NCBI GenBank assembly: GCA_002721975.1
Contig: PBME01000018.1
Coordinates: 1-53,508, forward strand
Direction: 5' to 3'
Length of the DNA stretch: 53,508 nt
Origin: Campylobacterota bacterium
GTDB lineage: Bacteria; Babelota; Babeliae; Babelales; Chromulinivoraceae
Position numbers and translations under genes: made by a program. Every line of letters starts with the position of its first letter. The first letter of the stretch is position 1. The notes under the pieces are model-generated. The model saw only the letters and a program-made list of their open reading frames with translations. It did no database searches and had not been told where the DNA came from. Shown in pieces: positions 36,322 to 44,935 of this stretch.

Positions 36322-36671
36322 GTATCTACGATATAATTGTGGGTCCTGTTGTGTCAAGCAAGGCATATCAGTTACATCAATTAATGAAAAAAATTATGTT
36401 TCAGGTTCATGTTGAGGCGAATAAGCCTTTAGTTCGTGAAGCGGTAACAAAGCTTTTTAATGTAGAAGTAGATTCTGTTCGTATTGTTGTACGAAAAGGT
36501 AAGCGTAAAGTTTCTCGCTCTAGAAACGTTAGTCATGATCCTATGAAAAAAGTAGCAATTGTTACTTTGAAAAAAGATTATGACATTAATCTTTTTGGCA
36601 ATGTTGGATATGATGCACAAGCAAATACAGAAAAAGTGCAAGAAGCTTCTACAGAACAAGTGAAAGGATAA
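36312..36671 (+). CDS. rplW: 50S ribosomal protein L23
   Basis: Sits at the tunnel exit and docks trigger factor, SRP and SecYEG. 119 residues, slightly long. The core is YDIIVGPVVSSKAYQLHQL, VHVEANKPLVREAVTKLFNV and VRIVVRKGKRKVSRSR. The last 20 or so residues (QANTEKVQEASTEQVKG) are an acidic/polar tail not usual in L23. It overlaps rplD by 10 bases and is followed by rplB after 3. Confidence 0.95.
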   Translation: MELSIYDIIVGPVVSSKAYQLHQLMKKIMFQVHVEANKPLVREAVTKLFNVEVDSVRIVVRKGKRKVSRSRNVSHDPMKKVAIVTLKKDYDINLFGNVGYDAQANTEKVQEASTEQVKG

Positions 36672-36674
36672 GTT

Positions 36675-37490
36675 GTGGCGATTATTACAAGAAAACCAAG
36701 AAACTCATCTTTACGATTCCAAACATTTGTAGATACTTCTCATCTTTCAAAAAATGATCCAGAAAAAAGCTTAACAGTTGGATTACGAAAAAAAGGTGGC
36801 AGAAACGCTTATGGTCGCATTACTGTTCGTCACAGAGGTGGTGGTGCGCGTAGAAAATATCGTGTAGTAGATTTCTTACGTTCTGTTCGCGATGTTGAAG
36901 CTGTTATTAAAACACTTGAGTATGATCCAAATAGAAACGTTCATATAGGTTTGGCAGTTTATAAAAATGGTGATAAAAGATATATTTTATTACCTGATGG
37001 ATTAAAAGTAGGTGATACTGTTATAGCAGGTCAAAAAGTTGATCCTAAAGTTGGAAATTGTTTACCAATACGAAATGTTCCGGTAGGTTTTTTTATACAT
37101 AATGTAGAAATTAAACGTGGATCTGGTGGAAAACTTGCACGAAGTGCTGGGACTTCTATTCAAATTATTGGTAAAGGTGATGATTTTGCAACGTTAAAGA
37201 TGCCATCAGGTGAAGTTCGCATGTTATCATTAGATTGTTGGGCAACAGTAGGTGTTTTAAGTAATGCAGATTATAAAAACATTTCTTGGGGTAAAGCTGG
37301 AAGAACACGTCATCGTGGTTTTCGTCCAACAGTTCGAGGTATGGCTATGAACCCTGTAGATCATCCACATGGTGGTGGTGAAGGAAGGTCTAAGTCAGGT
37401 TCTCATCCAATGAGTCCTTGGGGTAAGGGCTGTAAAGGGACTAGAACTCGTCGTAAGAAAAATAATTTGATAGTTAGAAGACGTAAATAG
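36675..37490 (+). CDS. rplB: 50S ribosomal protein L2
   Basis: Large-subunit protein near the peptidyl-transferase centre. 271 residues, GTG start at 36675 with AAAGGA inside the end of rplW. The conserved features are GRNAYGRITVRHRGGGARRK, GTSIQIIGKGDDFATLKMPS, then RGMAMNPVDHPHGGGEG with the essential His, and the basic C-terminus KGTRTRRKKNNLIVRRRK. Confidence 0.98.
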   Translation: MAIITRKPRNSSLRFQTFVDTSHLSKNDPEKSLTVGLRKKGGRNAYGRITVRHRGGGARRKYRVVDFLRSVRDVEAVIKTLEYDPNRNVHIGLAVYKNGDKRYILLPDGLKVGDTVIAGQKVDPKVGNCLPIRNVPVGFFIHNVEIKRGSGGKLARSAGTSIQIIGKGDDFATLKMPSGEVRMLSLDCWATVGVLSNADYKNISWGKAGRTRHRGFRPTVRGMAMNPVDHPHGGGEGRSKSGSHPMSPWGKGCKGTRTRRKKNNLIVRRRK

Positions 37491-37511
37491 TATTGATAAA
37501 TGGAATAACGT

Positions 37512-37775
37512 ATGGCTAGATCAGCAAAAAAAGGCCCTTTTGTAGATCCTTCAGTTTTGAAAAAAGTTGAAAAAGCAAAATCTGCTTCAAAAAGAGAAGT
37601 TATTAAAACTTGGTCTAGAAGAAGTATGATTTTACCAGACTTTGTGGGATTGACATTTGCGGTTCATAATGGAAAAAAATTTGTTGAAATTTTTGTTACC
37701 GAAAACATGGTTGGACATTGTTTTGGTGAATTTTCTCCAACAAGAACATTTAGAATGCACAGTGGACAGAAGTAA
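37512..37775 (+). CDS. rpsS: 30S ribosomal protein S19
   Basis: Head protein near the A-site finger; 87 residues. It begins [20 protein letters not shown] and carries [20 protein letters not shown] and [21 protein letters not shown] gap of 95 bases follows before rplV, longer than any other in this part of the operon. Confidence 0.98.
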   Translation: MARSAKKGPFVDPSVLKKVEKAKSASKREVIKTWSRRSMILPDFVGLTFAVHNGKKFVEIFVTENMVGHCFGEFSPTRTFRMHSGQK

Positions 37776-37812
37776 AACAGGCATGCTAGGTAAGAGGTAA
37801 AGCGTGTTTTGC

Positions 37813-37840
37813 TTGAGTTGCTCTTACATTTTGTTAAAAT
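37813..37840 (+). promoter_or_regulatory. Internal promoter candidate between rpsS and rplV
   Basis: TTGAGT (37813-37818) and TAAAAT (37835-37840) are 16 bases apart in the unusually long 95-base gap. It could add transcription for rplV and the genes after it. No terminator precedes it. Confidence 0.4.
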
Positions 37841-37870
37841 ATTAATGTGAATAGAATAAATGGGTAAAAC

Positions 37871-38227
37871 ATGGACTTTACAGCGTCAGCAAAATTTATA
37901 AAACGATCTCCATATAAACTAAGACCGATCGTTGATGTAATTAGAGGAAAAAACGCTCAATATGCGTTAGATTGGTTAAAAGTATATGGATTAAAAAAAT
38001 CTTCTTCAATAAAAAAGCTTTTAGAGTCAGCTATTGCAAATGCAAAAAATAAGCAAGAAGATTTACAAACAAAAGATTTAAAAGTGGCTACAATATGTGT
38101 CGACGAAGGACCTGTATTTAAGTACTTTAAGCCTTCTGCTATGGGTAGATCGCTTGTTATAAGAAAAAGGCTTAGCCATATGAAGATTGTTTTAAAGCAA
38201 GTTAATGTTACAGATAAACAAGGATAA
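37871..38227 (+). CDS. rplV: 50S ribosomal protein L22
   Basis: Tunnel-lining protein; 118 residues. Typical stretches: SAKFIKRSPYKLRPIVDVIR, KLLESAIANAKNKQEDL, DEGPVFKYFKPSAMGRS and the C-terminal HMKIVLKQ. The family's tunnel hairpin is the FKPSAMGRSLVIRKR region. ATG 37871 follows the longest intergenic gap in the S10 run. rpsC starts 11 bases after its stop. Confidence 0.96.
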   Translation: MDFTASAKFIKRSPYKLRPIVDVIRGKNAQYALDWLKVYGLKKSSSIKKLLESAIANAKNKQEDLQTKDLKVATICVDEGPVFKYFKPSAMGRSLVIRKRLSHMKIVLKQVNVTDKQG

Positions 38228-38238
38228 AAGGATACTTT

Positions 38239-38883
38239 GTGGGTCAAAAAGTTAATCCGATAGGATTTCGTGTCGGTGTTTACAGAGATTGGGATGCGCA
38301 GTGGTTTCCAAGAAGTTCTACAAAAGGATCTTATGGAAAAGAACTGCAAGATGATTTAGCAGTTCGTAAATACTTAGACAAAGCTTTAGAGCGAGCAGAA
38401 GTGTCTCGTGTTGAAATAAAAAAAACTGGCGGAGTTGTTAAAGTTATAGTTCATTCAAGTCGTCCTGGCCTTATCATAGGTAAAAAAGGACAAGATGTTG
38501 AAAAACTAAAAAAAGAACTCGCTAAAATATTGCAAGTAGGTAGCGTTGATGTTTCTGTAGAAGAAGTTCAAAATCCAGAAGTAGACGCAGTTCTTGTTGC
38601 AAAAAATATAGCTTCTCAGTTAGAAAGACGAGCAAATTTTAAAAAGCTTATGAAAAGAGCAACAGCTTCTGCAATGAGAGCAGGTGCTCGAGGTATTAAA
38701 ATTTGTTGTAAAGGGCGTTTGAATGGAGCTGAAATTGCTCGTGCAGAATGGGCAAGGGTAGGATCTGTTCCTTTACATACATTACGTGCAGACATTGGTT
38801 ATGGATATGCTCGTGCAAACACGATTTATGGAATTATAGGTGTAAAGGTTTGGATCTGCGTTGGTGAATACCAAACAAAATAA
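38239..38883 (+). CDS. rpsC: 30S ribosomal protein S3
   Basis: mRNA-entry-channel protein; 214 residues, GTG start at 38239. It begins GQKVNPIGFRVGVYRDWDAQ, contains a KH type 2 domain with IHSSRPGLIIGKKGQDVEKL-like sequence (HSSRPGLIIGKKGQDVEKL), and the C-terminal domain has ASAMRAGARGIKICCKGRLN, AEWARVGSVPLHTLRADI and YGIIGVKVWI. Slightly short at the C-terminus compared with E. coli S3 (233). Confidence 0.97.
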   Translation: MGQKVNPIGFRVGVYRDWDAQWFPRSSTKGSYGKELQDDLAVRKYLDKALERAEVSRVEIKKTGGVVKVIVHSSRPGLIIGKKGQDVEKLKKELAKILQVGSVDVSVEEVQNPEVDAVLVAKNIASQLERRANFKKLMKRATASAMRAGARGIKICCKGRLNGAEIARAEWARVGSVPLHTLRADIGYGYARANTIYGIIGVKVWICVGEYQTK

Positions 38884-38901
38884 AACAGAAAGAGCAAAGC
38901 C

Positions 38902-39318
38902 ATGTTGATGCCAAAAAAAGTAAAATTTAGAAAAACTCAACGAGGAAGAATGACTGGCCTCTCAAAGGGTGCACGTACTCTTGAGTTTGGAGAATATGGA
39001 TTACAAGCAGTGGAACCATGCTGGATGACTGCCCAACAAATTGAGTCTATGCGAATTACTATTTCTCGTAGAATCAAAAAAATTGGAAAAATGTTCTTAC
39101 GAGTGTTTCCAGATAAACCTGTAAGTAAAAAACCTTTAGAGACTCGTATGGGTAAGGGTAAAGGTAATCCTGAATTTTGGGTTGCAGTAGTTAAGCGAGG
39201 CCGCCTTATCTGTGAATTAGCAGATGTGAGTGAAGATATCGCAAGAGAGATTTTAAAAGTTGCTTCTTACAAACTTCCAATTAAAACAAAGTTTGTTAAG
39301 AAGGGGTCTGAGCTATGA
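38902..39318 (+). CDS. rplP: 50S ribosomal protein L16
   Basis: A-site region protein of the large subunit; 138 residues. It has [20 protein letters not shown], then [20 protein letters not shown] and [19 protein letters not shown]. The start may be ATG 38902 or ATG 38908 (MPKK, the family's usual first residues). Its last 4 bases overlap the rpmC start (ATGA arrangement). Confidence 0.97.
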   Translation: MLMPKKVKFRKTQRGRMTGLSKGARTLEFGEYGLQAVEPCWMTAQQIESMRITISRRIKKIGKMFLRVFPDKPVSKKPLETRMGKGKGNPEFWVAVVKRGRLICELADVSEDIAREILKVASYKLPIKTKFVKKGSEL

Positions 39319-39524
39319 AAAAAAACATTAAAGAAGAATTAAAAAATATGGCACAGCAAGATTTATTGAATCGTGCCAATGAAATACGAAAAGAGTTATT
39401 TTTGGTAAGGATGAAAAAAGTTTCAAATCCTGAAAAAAATACAGCTTTAGAAAAGGGTTTACGCAAAAAATTAGCTTGTGCGTTGACTTTTCTAAGACAA
39501 AGGGAATTACATGGCGAACCATAA
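39315..39524 (+). CDS. rpmC: 50S ribosomal protein L29
   Basis: Two-helix protein near the tunnel exit; 69 residues. Family hallmarks are [31 protein letters not shown] and the late [12 protein letters not shown] helix. It overlaps rplP by 4 bases and the next gene, rpsQ, by 14, so all three are translationally coupled. Confidence 0.93.
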   Translation: MKKNIKEELKNMAQQDLLNRANEIRKELFLVRMKKVSNPEKNTALEKGLRKKLACALTFLRQRELHGEP

Positions 39525-39771
39525 AAAACAGTTTTTTACAGGGAAAGTAGTTTCTGATGTTATGGATAAAACTGTTGTAGTTGAAAACATTAGATACTTT
39601 AAGCACGAAAAATTTCATAAATTTGTACGAGCAACAAAAAAGTATAAAGTACATGATGAAAAAAACGAAGCAAAAAACGGTGATACAATAGAGTTTTATC
39701 TAGGTGCTCCTAAATCTAAAACAAAATATATGCATTTACATCGAATTGTTTCTGCAGGAGTTAAATTATGA
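39511..39771 (+). CDS. rpsQ: 30S ribosomal protein S17
   Basis: OB-fold 16S rRNA-binding protein; 86 residues. Features: [40 protein letters not shown] and the C-terminal [14 protein letters not shown]. It starts 14 bases inside rpmC, preceded by AAGGGAA in that gene. Its last 4 bases overlap rplN. Confidence 0.96.
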   Translation: MANHKKQFFTGKVVSDVMDKTVVVENIRYFKHEKFHKFVRATKKYKVHDEKNEAKNGDTIEFYLGAPKSKTKYMHLHRIVSAGVKL

Positions 39772-40133
39772 TACAAAAAGAATCGTTTTTAAAAGTTGCT
39801 GATAATTCAGGAGCAAAGCTTTTAAAATGTTTTCATATAGCAGGTAGCACAAGAAAAAGATTTGCTTATATTGGTGACATTGTAAAATGCTCTGTAAAAG
39901 CTGCAATCCCTTCAGGTATGGTTAAGAAGGGTGATGTTGTAGATGTTGTAATTGTGCGAACAAAAAAAGAATTACGCAGAGCAGATGGTTCTTACATTCG
40001 TTTTAGTGAAAATGCTGGCGTAATCGTTAAAGATGGTCAAATGATTGGCACAAGGATTTTTGGACCAATTGCTCGTGAAATTCGTGCAAAGGGATATTCA
40101 AAAATTATTTCTTCAGCGCCAGAAGTTGTATAG
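39768..40133 (+). CDS. rplN: 50S ribosomal protein L14
   Basis: Subunit-interface protein; 121 residues. It begins [20 protein letters not shown] and carries [33 protein letters not shown] and [20 protein letters not shown]. The start overlaps the rpsQ stop (ATGA). Confidence 0.98.
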   Translation: MIQKESFLKVADNSGAKLLKCFHIAGSTRKRFAYIGDIVKCSVKAAIPSGMVKKGDVVDVVIVRTKKELRRADGSYIRFSENAGVIVKDGQMIGTRIFGPIAREIRAKGYSKIISSAPEVV

Positions 40134-40144
40134 GAATTAAGGTT

Positions 40145-40414
40145 ATGAAAAGCAGGTTGAAGAAAAACGAAAAAGTAATGGTAGTGGCAGGAAAAGACAA
40201 GGGTAAAGTTGGTGAAGTACTGGAACTTTGCTGTAAATATGGTAAAGTTAAAGTACGGGGAGTGAATATGATCACTCGACATGTAAAAGCTCGTAAACAA
40301 GGTGAAGTTGGCGGAATACAAAAAAGAGAAGCTTATATTCATGCTTCAAATGTAATGCCAATTGATTCTATGACGGGTAAGCCAGTTCGAGTAAAAAAAA
40401 TAGCCAAGAGTTAG
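40145..40414 (+). CDS. rplX: 50S ribosomal protein L24
   Basis: Assembly-initiator protein with a KOW motif; 89 residues. The KOW segment is KVMVVAGKDKGKVGEVLELC, followed by VRGVNMITRHVKARKQGEVG and a typical IHASNVMPID segment. Slightly shorter than the E. coli protein (104). It starts 11 bases after rplN. Confidence 0.95.
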   Translation: MKSRLKKNEKVMVVAGKDKGKVGEVLELCCKYGKVKVRGVNMITRHVKARKQGEVGGIQKREAYIHASNVMPIDSMTGKPVRVKKIAKS

Positions 40415-40452
40415 TATATAACACGTAAGAACTGGTAAAAGGATTAATAAAA

Positions 40453-40998
40453 GTGAATCGTTTAGAAAAATTATATAAAGAAAAACTTGTACAATCTTTG
40501 CAAAAAGATCTTGGTTTAAGCAATATCATGCAAGTTCCAAAAATTTCTAAAATTGTTTTGAATATTGGTGTAAAAGAAGCTGTAACTGATAAAAAAATAT
40601 TATCAGGTGTACGAAATATTCTTTCAATCATTGCTGGACAATCAGCTGTTGAAACTGTAGCAAAAAAATCAATTGCTGGTTTTAAGATTCGTCAAGGAAT
40701 GTCATTAGGAACTAAAGTGACTTTGCGAGGAAAGCGTATGTATGAGTTTTTAGATAGACTTATTAACTTAGCTTTGCCAACAGTTAGAGATTTTAGAGGG
40801 GTTCCTACAAAATTTGATCGTCAAGGAAACTTTAATCTCGGTATTAAAGAATGGGTTGTGTTTCCGGGTGTTGATTATGATACTTTTAGCAAAGTTTTTG
40901 GCTTAAATGTTTCTATTCAAACAACAACAAATAATGATGATCATGCATATGCATTGCTAAAAAGTTTCAATATGCCTTTTGTACGAGATAAAAGATAG
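40453..40998 (+). CDS. rplE: 50S ribosomal protein L5
   Basis: 5S rRNA-binding protein that contacts P-site tRNA; 181 residues, GTG start at 40453. Conserved: MQVPKISKIVLNIGVKEAV, SIAGFKIRQGMSLGTKVTLR, ALPTVRDFRGV and FNLGIKEWVVFPGVDYD. An AAAGGA site lies upstream of the GTG. Confidence 0.97.
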   Translation: MNRLEKLYKEKLVQSLQKDLGLSNIMQVPKISKIVLNIGVKEAVTDKKILSGVRNILSIIAGQSAVETVAKKSIAGFKIRQGMSLGTKVTLRGKRMYEFLDRLINLALPTVRDFRGVPTKFDRQGNFNLGIKEWVVFPGVDYDTFSKVFGLNVSIQTTTNNDDHAYALLKSFNMPFVRDKR

Positions 40999-41005
40999 GT
41001 AGATT

Positions 41006-41311
41006 ATGTCAAAAAAGTCTATAATAGAGCGAAATAAAAAGCGTGAGCGCTTAGTAGAAAGATTCAGAGAAAAAAGACAAGAATTAAAAAAGCAAGCATC
41101 TAATGAAAGTCTTTCTTTAGAAGAGCGTATGGCTGCTCAAGCAAAGTTGACAAAGTTACCAAAAAACTCAAGTTCTGTGCGCATTAGAAAGCGTTGTTCA
41201 CAAACAGGTAGACCTCGTGGCTATTTGGGTTTTTTCGGAGTTTCTCGAATTGTATTTAGAGAACTTGCTTCTTCAGGTATTTTGCCTGGTGTCAAAAAGT
41301 CAAGTTGGTAA
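41006..41311 (+). CDS. rpsN: 30S ribosomal protein S14 (zinc-independent long form)
   Basis: Head protein of the small subunit; 101 residues, the long form. It lacks the C-x2-C pairs of the short zinc-binding form; only one Cys appears, in RKRCSQTGRPRGYLGFF. The closing SRIVFRELASSGILPGVKKS with SSW is typical. It starts 7 bases after rplE. Confidence 0.96.
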   Translation: MSKKSIIERNKKRERLVERFREKRQELKKQASNESLSLEERMAAQAKLTKLPKNSSSVRIRKRCSQTGRPRGYLGFFGVSRIVFRELASSGILPGVKKSSW

Positions 41312-41334
41312 AATGGTTGCTATAAGGGATTAAT

Positions 41335-41727
41335 GTGTCAAAAGATGTTATTGCTGATTTTTTAACAGTTATTCGTAATGGAATTATGCGTTCTAAGGGA
41401 TTCGTTACGACTCAATATTCAAAACTTAGACATGAAATTGCTCTGATTCTTAAAGAAGAGGGTTTCATTACAGATGTTGTAGTAGAAAACAATGATGGGC
41501 AAAAGCAGGTTAAAATTGTACTAAAATATGTTGATGGTGAATCAGTAATTCATGAAATGAAACGCATAAGTAAGCCAAGCCGTCGTATATATAAGCATAT
41601 TGACAATATAAAACCTGTAATTGGAGGCTTGGGTGTGTCAATATTGACAACAAACAAGGGTATTATGACAGATAAGACAGCGCAACAACAGCGTGTTGGT
41701 GGCGAATTAATTTGTACCGTTTGGTAG
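41335..41727 (+). CDS. rpsH: 30S ribosomal protein S8
   Basis: 16S central-domain organiser and, in E. coli, translational repressor of the spc operon. 130 residues, GTG start at 41335. Conserved: DVIADFLTVIRNGIMRSKGF, the mid SKPSRRIYKHIDNIKPVIGG, GLGVSILTTNKGIMTD and the C-terminal GGELICTVW. Confidence 0.97.
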   Translation: MSKDVIADFLTVIRNGIMRSKGFVTTQYSKLRHEIALILKEEGFITDVVVENNDGQKQVKIVLKYVDGESVIHEMKRISKPSRRIYKHIDNIKPVIGGLGVSILTTNKGIMTDKTAQQQRVGGELICTVW

Positions 41728-41742
41728 CAAAGGGGACTGAGT

Positions 41743-42276
41743 ATGTCTAAAATTGGTAGAAAGCCTATTTCAATACAAGGTGTAGATGTTGCAGTAGATG
41801 GACAAGTTGTTACTTACAAAGGTCAAAAAGCCGAAGGGACATACTTGTTACCAGATTGTTTGCGCGTTAAAAAAGATAATGACACTCTTGTTATAGAGTT
41901 GGCAAATCCAAAAGATAAAAAAAATAAAAACTTTTGGGGAATGCATCGTGCATTATTAGCAAATGAGATTGCTGGTTCTAGAGAAGAATTTACAACAACA
42001 GTAGTTATTGTTGGTTTAGGTTACAAAGGCGAACTGAAAGGAGATTCTATAGAGTTTTCTTTGGGTTATAGTCATAAAATAAATTTTAAAATTCCAGAAA
42101 AAGTTAAAGTTGAAATTGATAAAAGTGGTCAAAATCTAAAAGTTATTTCAACAGATAAATTTTTAATGGGTGACGTTGCTCAACGTATTTGTGCTTTGAG
42201 ACGACCTGAGCCGTATAAGGGGACAGGTGTTCGTTTGCAATCAGAACAAATCTTGAGAAAAGTTGGTAAAAGCTAA
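41743..42276 (+). CDS. rplF: 50S ribosomal protein L6
   Basis: Two-domain protein at the base of the L7/L12 stalk; 177 residues. It begins MSKIGRKPISIQGVDVAVDG and has VVIVGLGYKGELKGDSIEFS, LGYSHKINF and the end motif AQRICALRRPEPYKGTGVR. GGGGA precedes the ATG. Confidence 0.97.
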   Translation: MSKIGRKPISIQGVDVAVDGQVVTYKGQKAEGTYLLPDCLRVKKDNDTLVIELANPKDKKNKNFWGMHRALLANEIAGSREEFTTTVVIVGLGYKGELKGDSIEFSLGYSHKINFKIPEKVKVEIDKSGQNLKVISTDKFLMGDVAQRICALRRPEPYKGTGVRLQSEQILRKVGKS

Positions 42277-42300
42277 AGATTAGTTGCAAGGGAATAAAAA

Positions 42301-42654
42301 ATGAAAACAAAAAAAATCCAACAAAGACGCAAGCGTAGAGCAAATAGAGTTCGTATTGCTCTAGAAAATGCTTCAGGAAGATTAAGAGTTTCTGTTTTTA
42401 GAAGTTTGAATCATATTTATGCACAAATAATTGATGATCAAGCACAAAAAACGATTGTTTCATCTTCATCTTTAAAAATTAAACAAGAAAAAGCTGATAA
42501 GAAAGCTATTGCAAAATCTGTTGGATTAGATCTTGCAAAAAAAGCTTTAAATGCAAAAGTCGAACAAGCTTGTTTTGATCGTGGAGCATATTTGTATCAT
42601 GGTCGTATTAAGTCTTTAGCAGAAGGCTTAAGAGAAGGTGGCTTGAAAATATAA
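42301..42654 (+). CDS. rplR: 50S ribosomal protein L18
   Basis: 5S rRNA-binding protein; 117 residues. Features are KIQQRRKRRANRVRIALENA, RLRVSVFRSLNHIYAQIIDD and the closing DRGAYLYHGRIKSLAEGLRE. AGGGAA lies before the ATG. Confidence 0.96.
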   Translation: MKTKKIQQRRKRRANRVRIALENASGRLRVSVFRSLNHIYAQIIDDQAQKTIVSSSSLKIKQEKADKKAIAKSVGLDLAKKALNAKVEQACFDRGAYLYHGRIKSLAEGLREGGLKI

Positions 42655-42680
42655 CGTTATAAAGATTTGGTATTAAAACT

Positions 42681-43208
42681 ATGAGTAAAAAACAAATACA
42701 AGAAGAAGCTAAAACATCTTTTGAAAGAGCGGTGAGCGTTCGACGAGTTACAAAAGTTACTAAAGGTGGAAAACGTTTTGCGTTTTCAGCTTTTGTAATT
42801 TCAGGTGATCGTCAGGGTAAAGTGGGTATTGCGATAGGAAAAGGACGTGACGTTTCTGCAGCAATTTCAAAGGCAACAGCAAAAGCAAGTAAATCACGAA
42901 TCTCTGTTCCATTATACGGAACGACTGTGCCATATAGCGTAGAAGGTTCTCATGGTGCTTGTAAAGTAATTATTCAATCAGCTTCTAAGGGTACTGGTAT
43001 TATTGCAGGTGGTCCTGTGCGTGCTGTTATGGAGTCAATAGGTGTTAAAGATATTTTAACAAAATCTTTTGGTTCTTCTAATAATATTAATGTTGTTAAA
43101 GCAACGTTAAATGCGCTTGCTAAGTTAAGATCTGCAAAGCACATTGCTAAGTTAAGAGGTAAAACTGTACAGCAAGTAATGCGAGGAAACAATGTTGCAG
43201 CTAAATAA
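42681..43208 (+). CDS. rpsE: 30S ribosomal protein S5
   Basis: Fidelity and mRNA-helicase-site protein; 175 residues. The double-stranded RNA-binding fold is present: RVTKVTKGGKRFAFSAFVIS, GKVGIAIGKGRDVSAAISKA, then SASKGTGIIAGGPVRAVMES. The 3' end overlaps rplO by 17 bases, leaving no room for rpmD, which lies between these genes in E. coli. Confidence 0.97.
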   Translation: MSKKQIQEEAKTSFERAVSVRRVTKVTKGGKRFAFSAFVISGDRQGKVGIAIGKGRDVSAAISKATAKASKSRISVPLYGTTVPYSVEGSHGACKVIIQSASKGTGIIAGGPVRAVMESIGVKDILTKSFGSSNNINVVKATLNALAKLRSAKHIAKLRGKTVQQVMRGNNVAAK

Positions 43209-43629
43209 TTTAGATAAATTAACAAAAAAAAGAAAAAGAGTTGGTCGAGGCGGTAGTCGTGGTGGTACATCTGGCAAAGGTCATAAAGGTCAAAAGGCTC
43301 GATCTGGAGGAAAAGTGCCTGCGTACTTTGAGGGTGGACAAATGTCTATTACTCGACGTTTGCCAAAACGCGGTTTTAAAAATTATGATTTTAAAACAGA
43401 ATATGCATTAATAACTCTTGATCAATTAAATCGTTTGTTTGCAAATGAAACAACTGTAACAAAAGAAATGGTTATTGAGGCGGGTGTTAGTAAAAAGGGA
43501 CAAAAAGTCAAGCTTCTTGCTACTGGTATGTTAGATAAAAAGTTAATTTTAGAAATTGATGCATGTAGCAAATCAGCAAAAGAAGCTGTTGAACGTGTAG
43601 GTGGCGAAGTAAAACTCTTACAGGAGTAG
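43192..43629 (+). CDS. rplO: 50S ribosomal protein L15
   Basis: Late-assembly large-subunit protein; 145 residues. The glycine-rich N-terminal region is KKRKRVGRGGSRGGTSGKGH and KGQKARSGGKVPAYFEGGQM, followed by TRRLPKRGFKN. ATG 43192 lies inside rpsE, preceded by GCGAGGA in that gene. It is 7 bases before secY. Confidence 0.97.
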   Translation: MLQLNNLDKLTKKRKRVGRGGSRGGTSGKGHKGQKARSGGKVPAYFEGGQMSITRRLPKRGFKNYDFKTEYALITLDQLNRLFANETTVTKEMVIEAGVSKKGQKVKLLATGMLDKKLILEIDACSKSAKEAVERVGGEVKLLQE

Positions 43630-43636
43630 TATAAAC

Positions 43637-44935
43637 GTGGTTTTATTAAAAAGTTTTCGAAACATATTTGCGATATCTGAATTACGCAAAAAAATTGGAT
43701 TTACTTTAGCGGTATTGATTATAGATCGCTTAGGTACTTATATACCAGTTATTGGTGTAGATGTTCCAAAGTTAACAGAGATAATACAGCATCAAGCTGG
43801 ATTTGGCGGGTTGCTGGGTTATTTTGATTTATTTTCGGGTGGAGCTCTTGGTCGTTGTACTGTATTTGCGTTAGGAATAGCTCCATACATTACAGCTTCT
43901 ATTATGTTGCAAATTCTGGGAATGACTATTCCTAGTTTAGAGCAACTATTAAAAGAAGGCGAATATGGTCGAAAAATTATTAACCAATACACAAGATATT
44001 TAACATTAGGTTTAAGTTTTGTGTATAGTTTTACTTATGCATCTTATTTAGAGTATCATGGGTTAGTTATTACTCCAGGTTGGTCATTTAAATTGTTATT
44101 TATGTTAACTTTGACTGCTGGAGCTATGCTTGTAATGTGGCTTGGTGATCAAATATCATTATATGGCATTGGAAATGGTTCTTCTGTTATTATTTTTGCA
44201 GGGATTGTTTCTCGTTATCCTGGAATGATAGGACGATTAATAGCTCAAGTACAAGAAGGTAATGTGCATGTTTTTATGGCATTAGCTGTATTGTTGGCAT
44301 TTTTATTTATTACTGCTTCTATAGTTTTTTTAGAAAAAGGTGAAAGAAAAATACCTGTACAATATGCAAGAAGAATAGTTGGTAATCGTGTATATGGTGG
44401 ACAAAGTAGTTATATACCATTTAAAATTAATAGTGCTGGAATTATGCCTGTTATATTTGCTTCTACCATTCTAAGATTTCCTTATATGCTTGCAACTATG
44501 TTATCAAGTAAATTACCTATGGTAAGTAATGCTCTTTTGGCTGTTAGTTCAGGACCATTCTTATATGTAGCAGAATTTTTATTGATTATTATGTTCTCAT
44601 TCTTTTATACAGCTCTTGCTATTAATCCTGAAGAATTAGCAGATAATATTAAAAAGAATGGTGGTTTTATTCCCGGTGTTAGGCCAGGTAAGCAAACAGT
44701 TAATTATTTTGAATATTTATTAAATAGAATAGGTTTGGTTGGTGCTGTATATTTAGCAACTTTAGCACTATTGCCTGCTATTTTACAATTATTATTTGGA
44801 GTTCCGTTTGAAGAATCAGGAACATCAATGTTAATCGTTGTTGGTGTTGCGCTTGAATTATCAAGTCAAATCGAATCATATTTAATTGAACACCGTTATG
44901 AAGGCTTTCTTTCTGGTGGGAGATTAAAACGTTGA
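43637..44935 (+). CDS. secY: Protein translocase subunit SecY
   Basis: Channel-forming subunit of the Sec translocon; 432 residues, GTG start at 43637. About ten hydrophobic helices are visible. Markers: RLGTYIPVIGVDVPKL, DLFSGGALGRCTVFALGIAP (plug region), GIGNGSSVIIFAGI, and the cytoplasmic loops with GERKIPVQYARR and IKKNGGFIPGVRPG. It ends in TGA overlapping the adk start codon (TTGA). Confidence 0.98.
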   Translation: MVLLKSFRNIFAISELRKKIGFTLAVLIIDRLGTYIPVIGVDVPKLTEIIQHQAGFGGLLGYFDLFSGGALGRCTVFALGIAPYITASIMLQILGMTIPSLEQLLKEGEYGRKIINQYTRYLTLGLSFVYSFTYASYLEYHGLVITPGWSFKLLFMLTLTAGAMLVMWLGDQISLYGIGNGSSVIIFAGIVSRYPGMIGRLIAQVQEGNVHVFMALAVLLAFLFITASIVFLEKGERKIPVQYARRIVGNRVYGGQSSYIPFKINSAGIMPVIFASTILRFPYMLATMLSSKLPMVSNALLAVSSGPFLYVAEFLLIIMFSFFYTALAINPEELADNIKKNGGFIPGVRPGKQTVNYFEYLLNRIGLVGAVYLATLALLPAILQLLFGVPFEESGTSMLIVVGVALELSSQIESYLIEHRYEGFLSGGRLKR

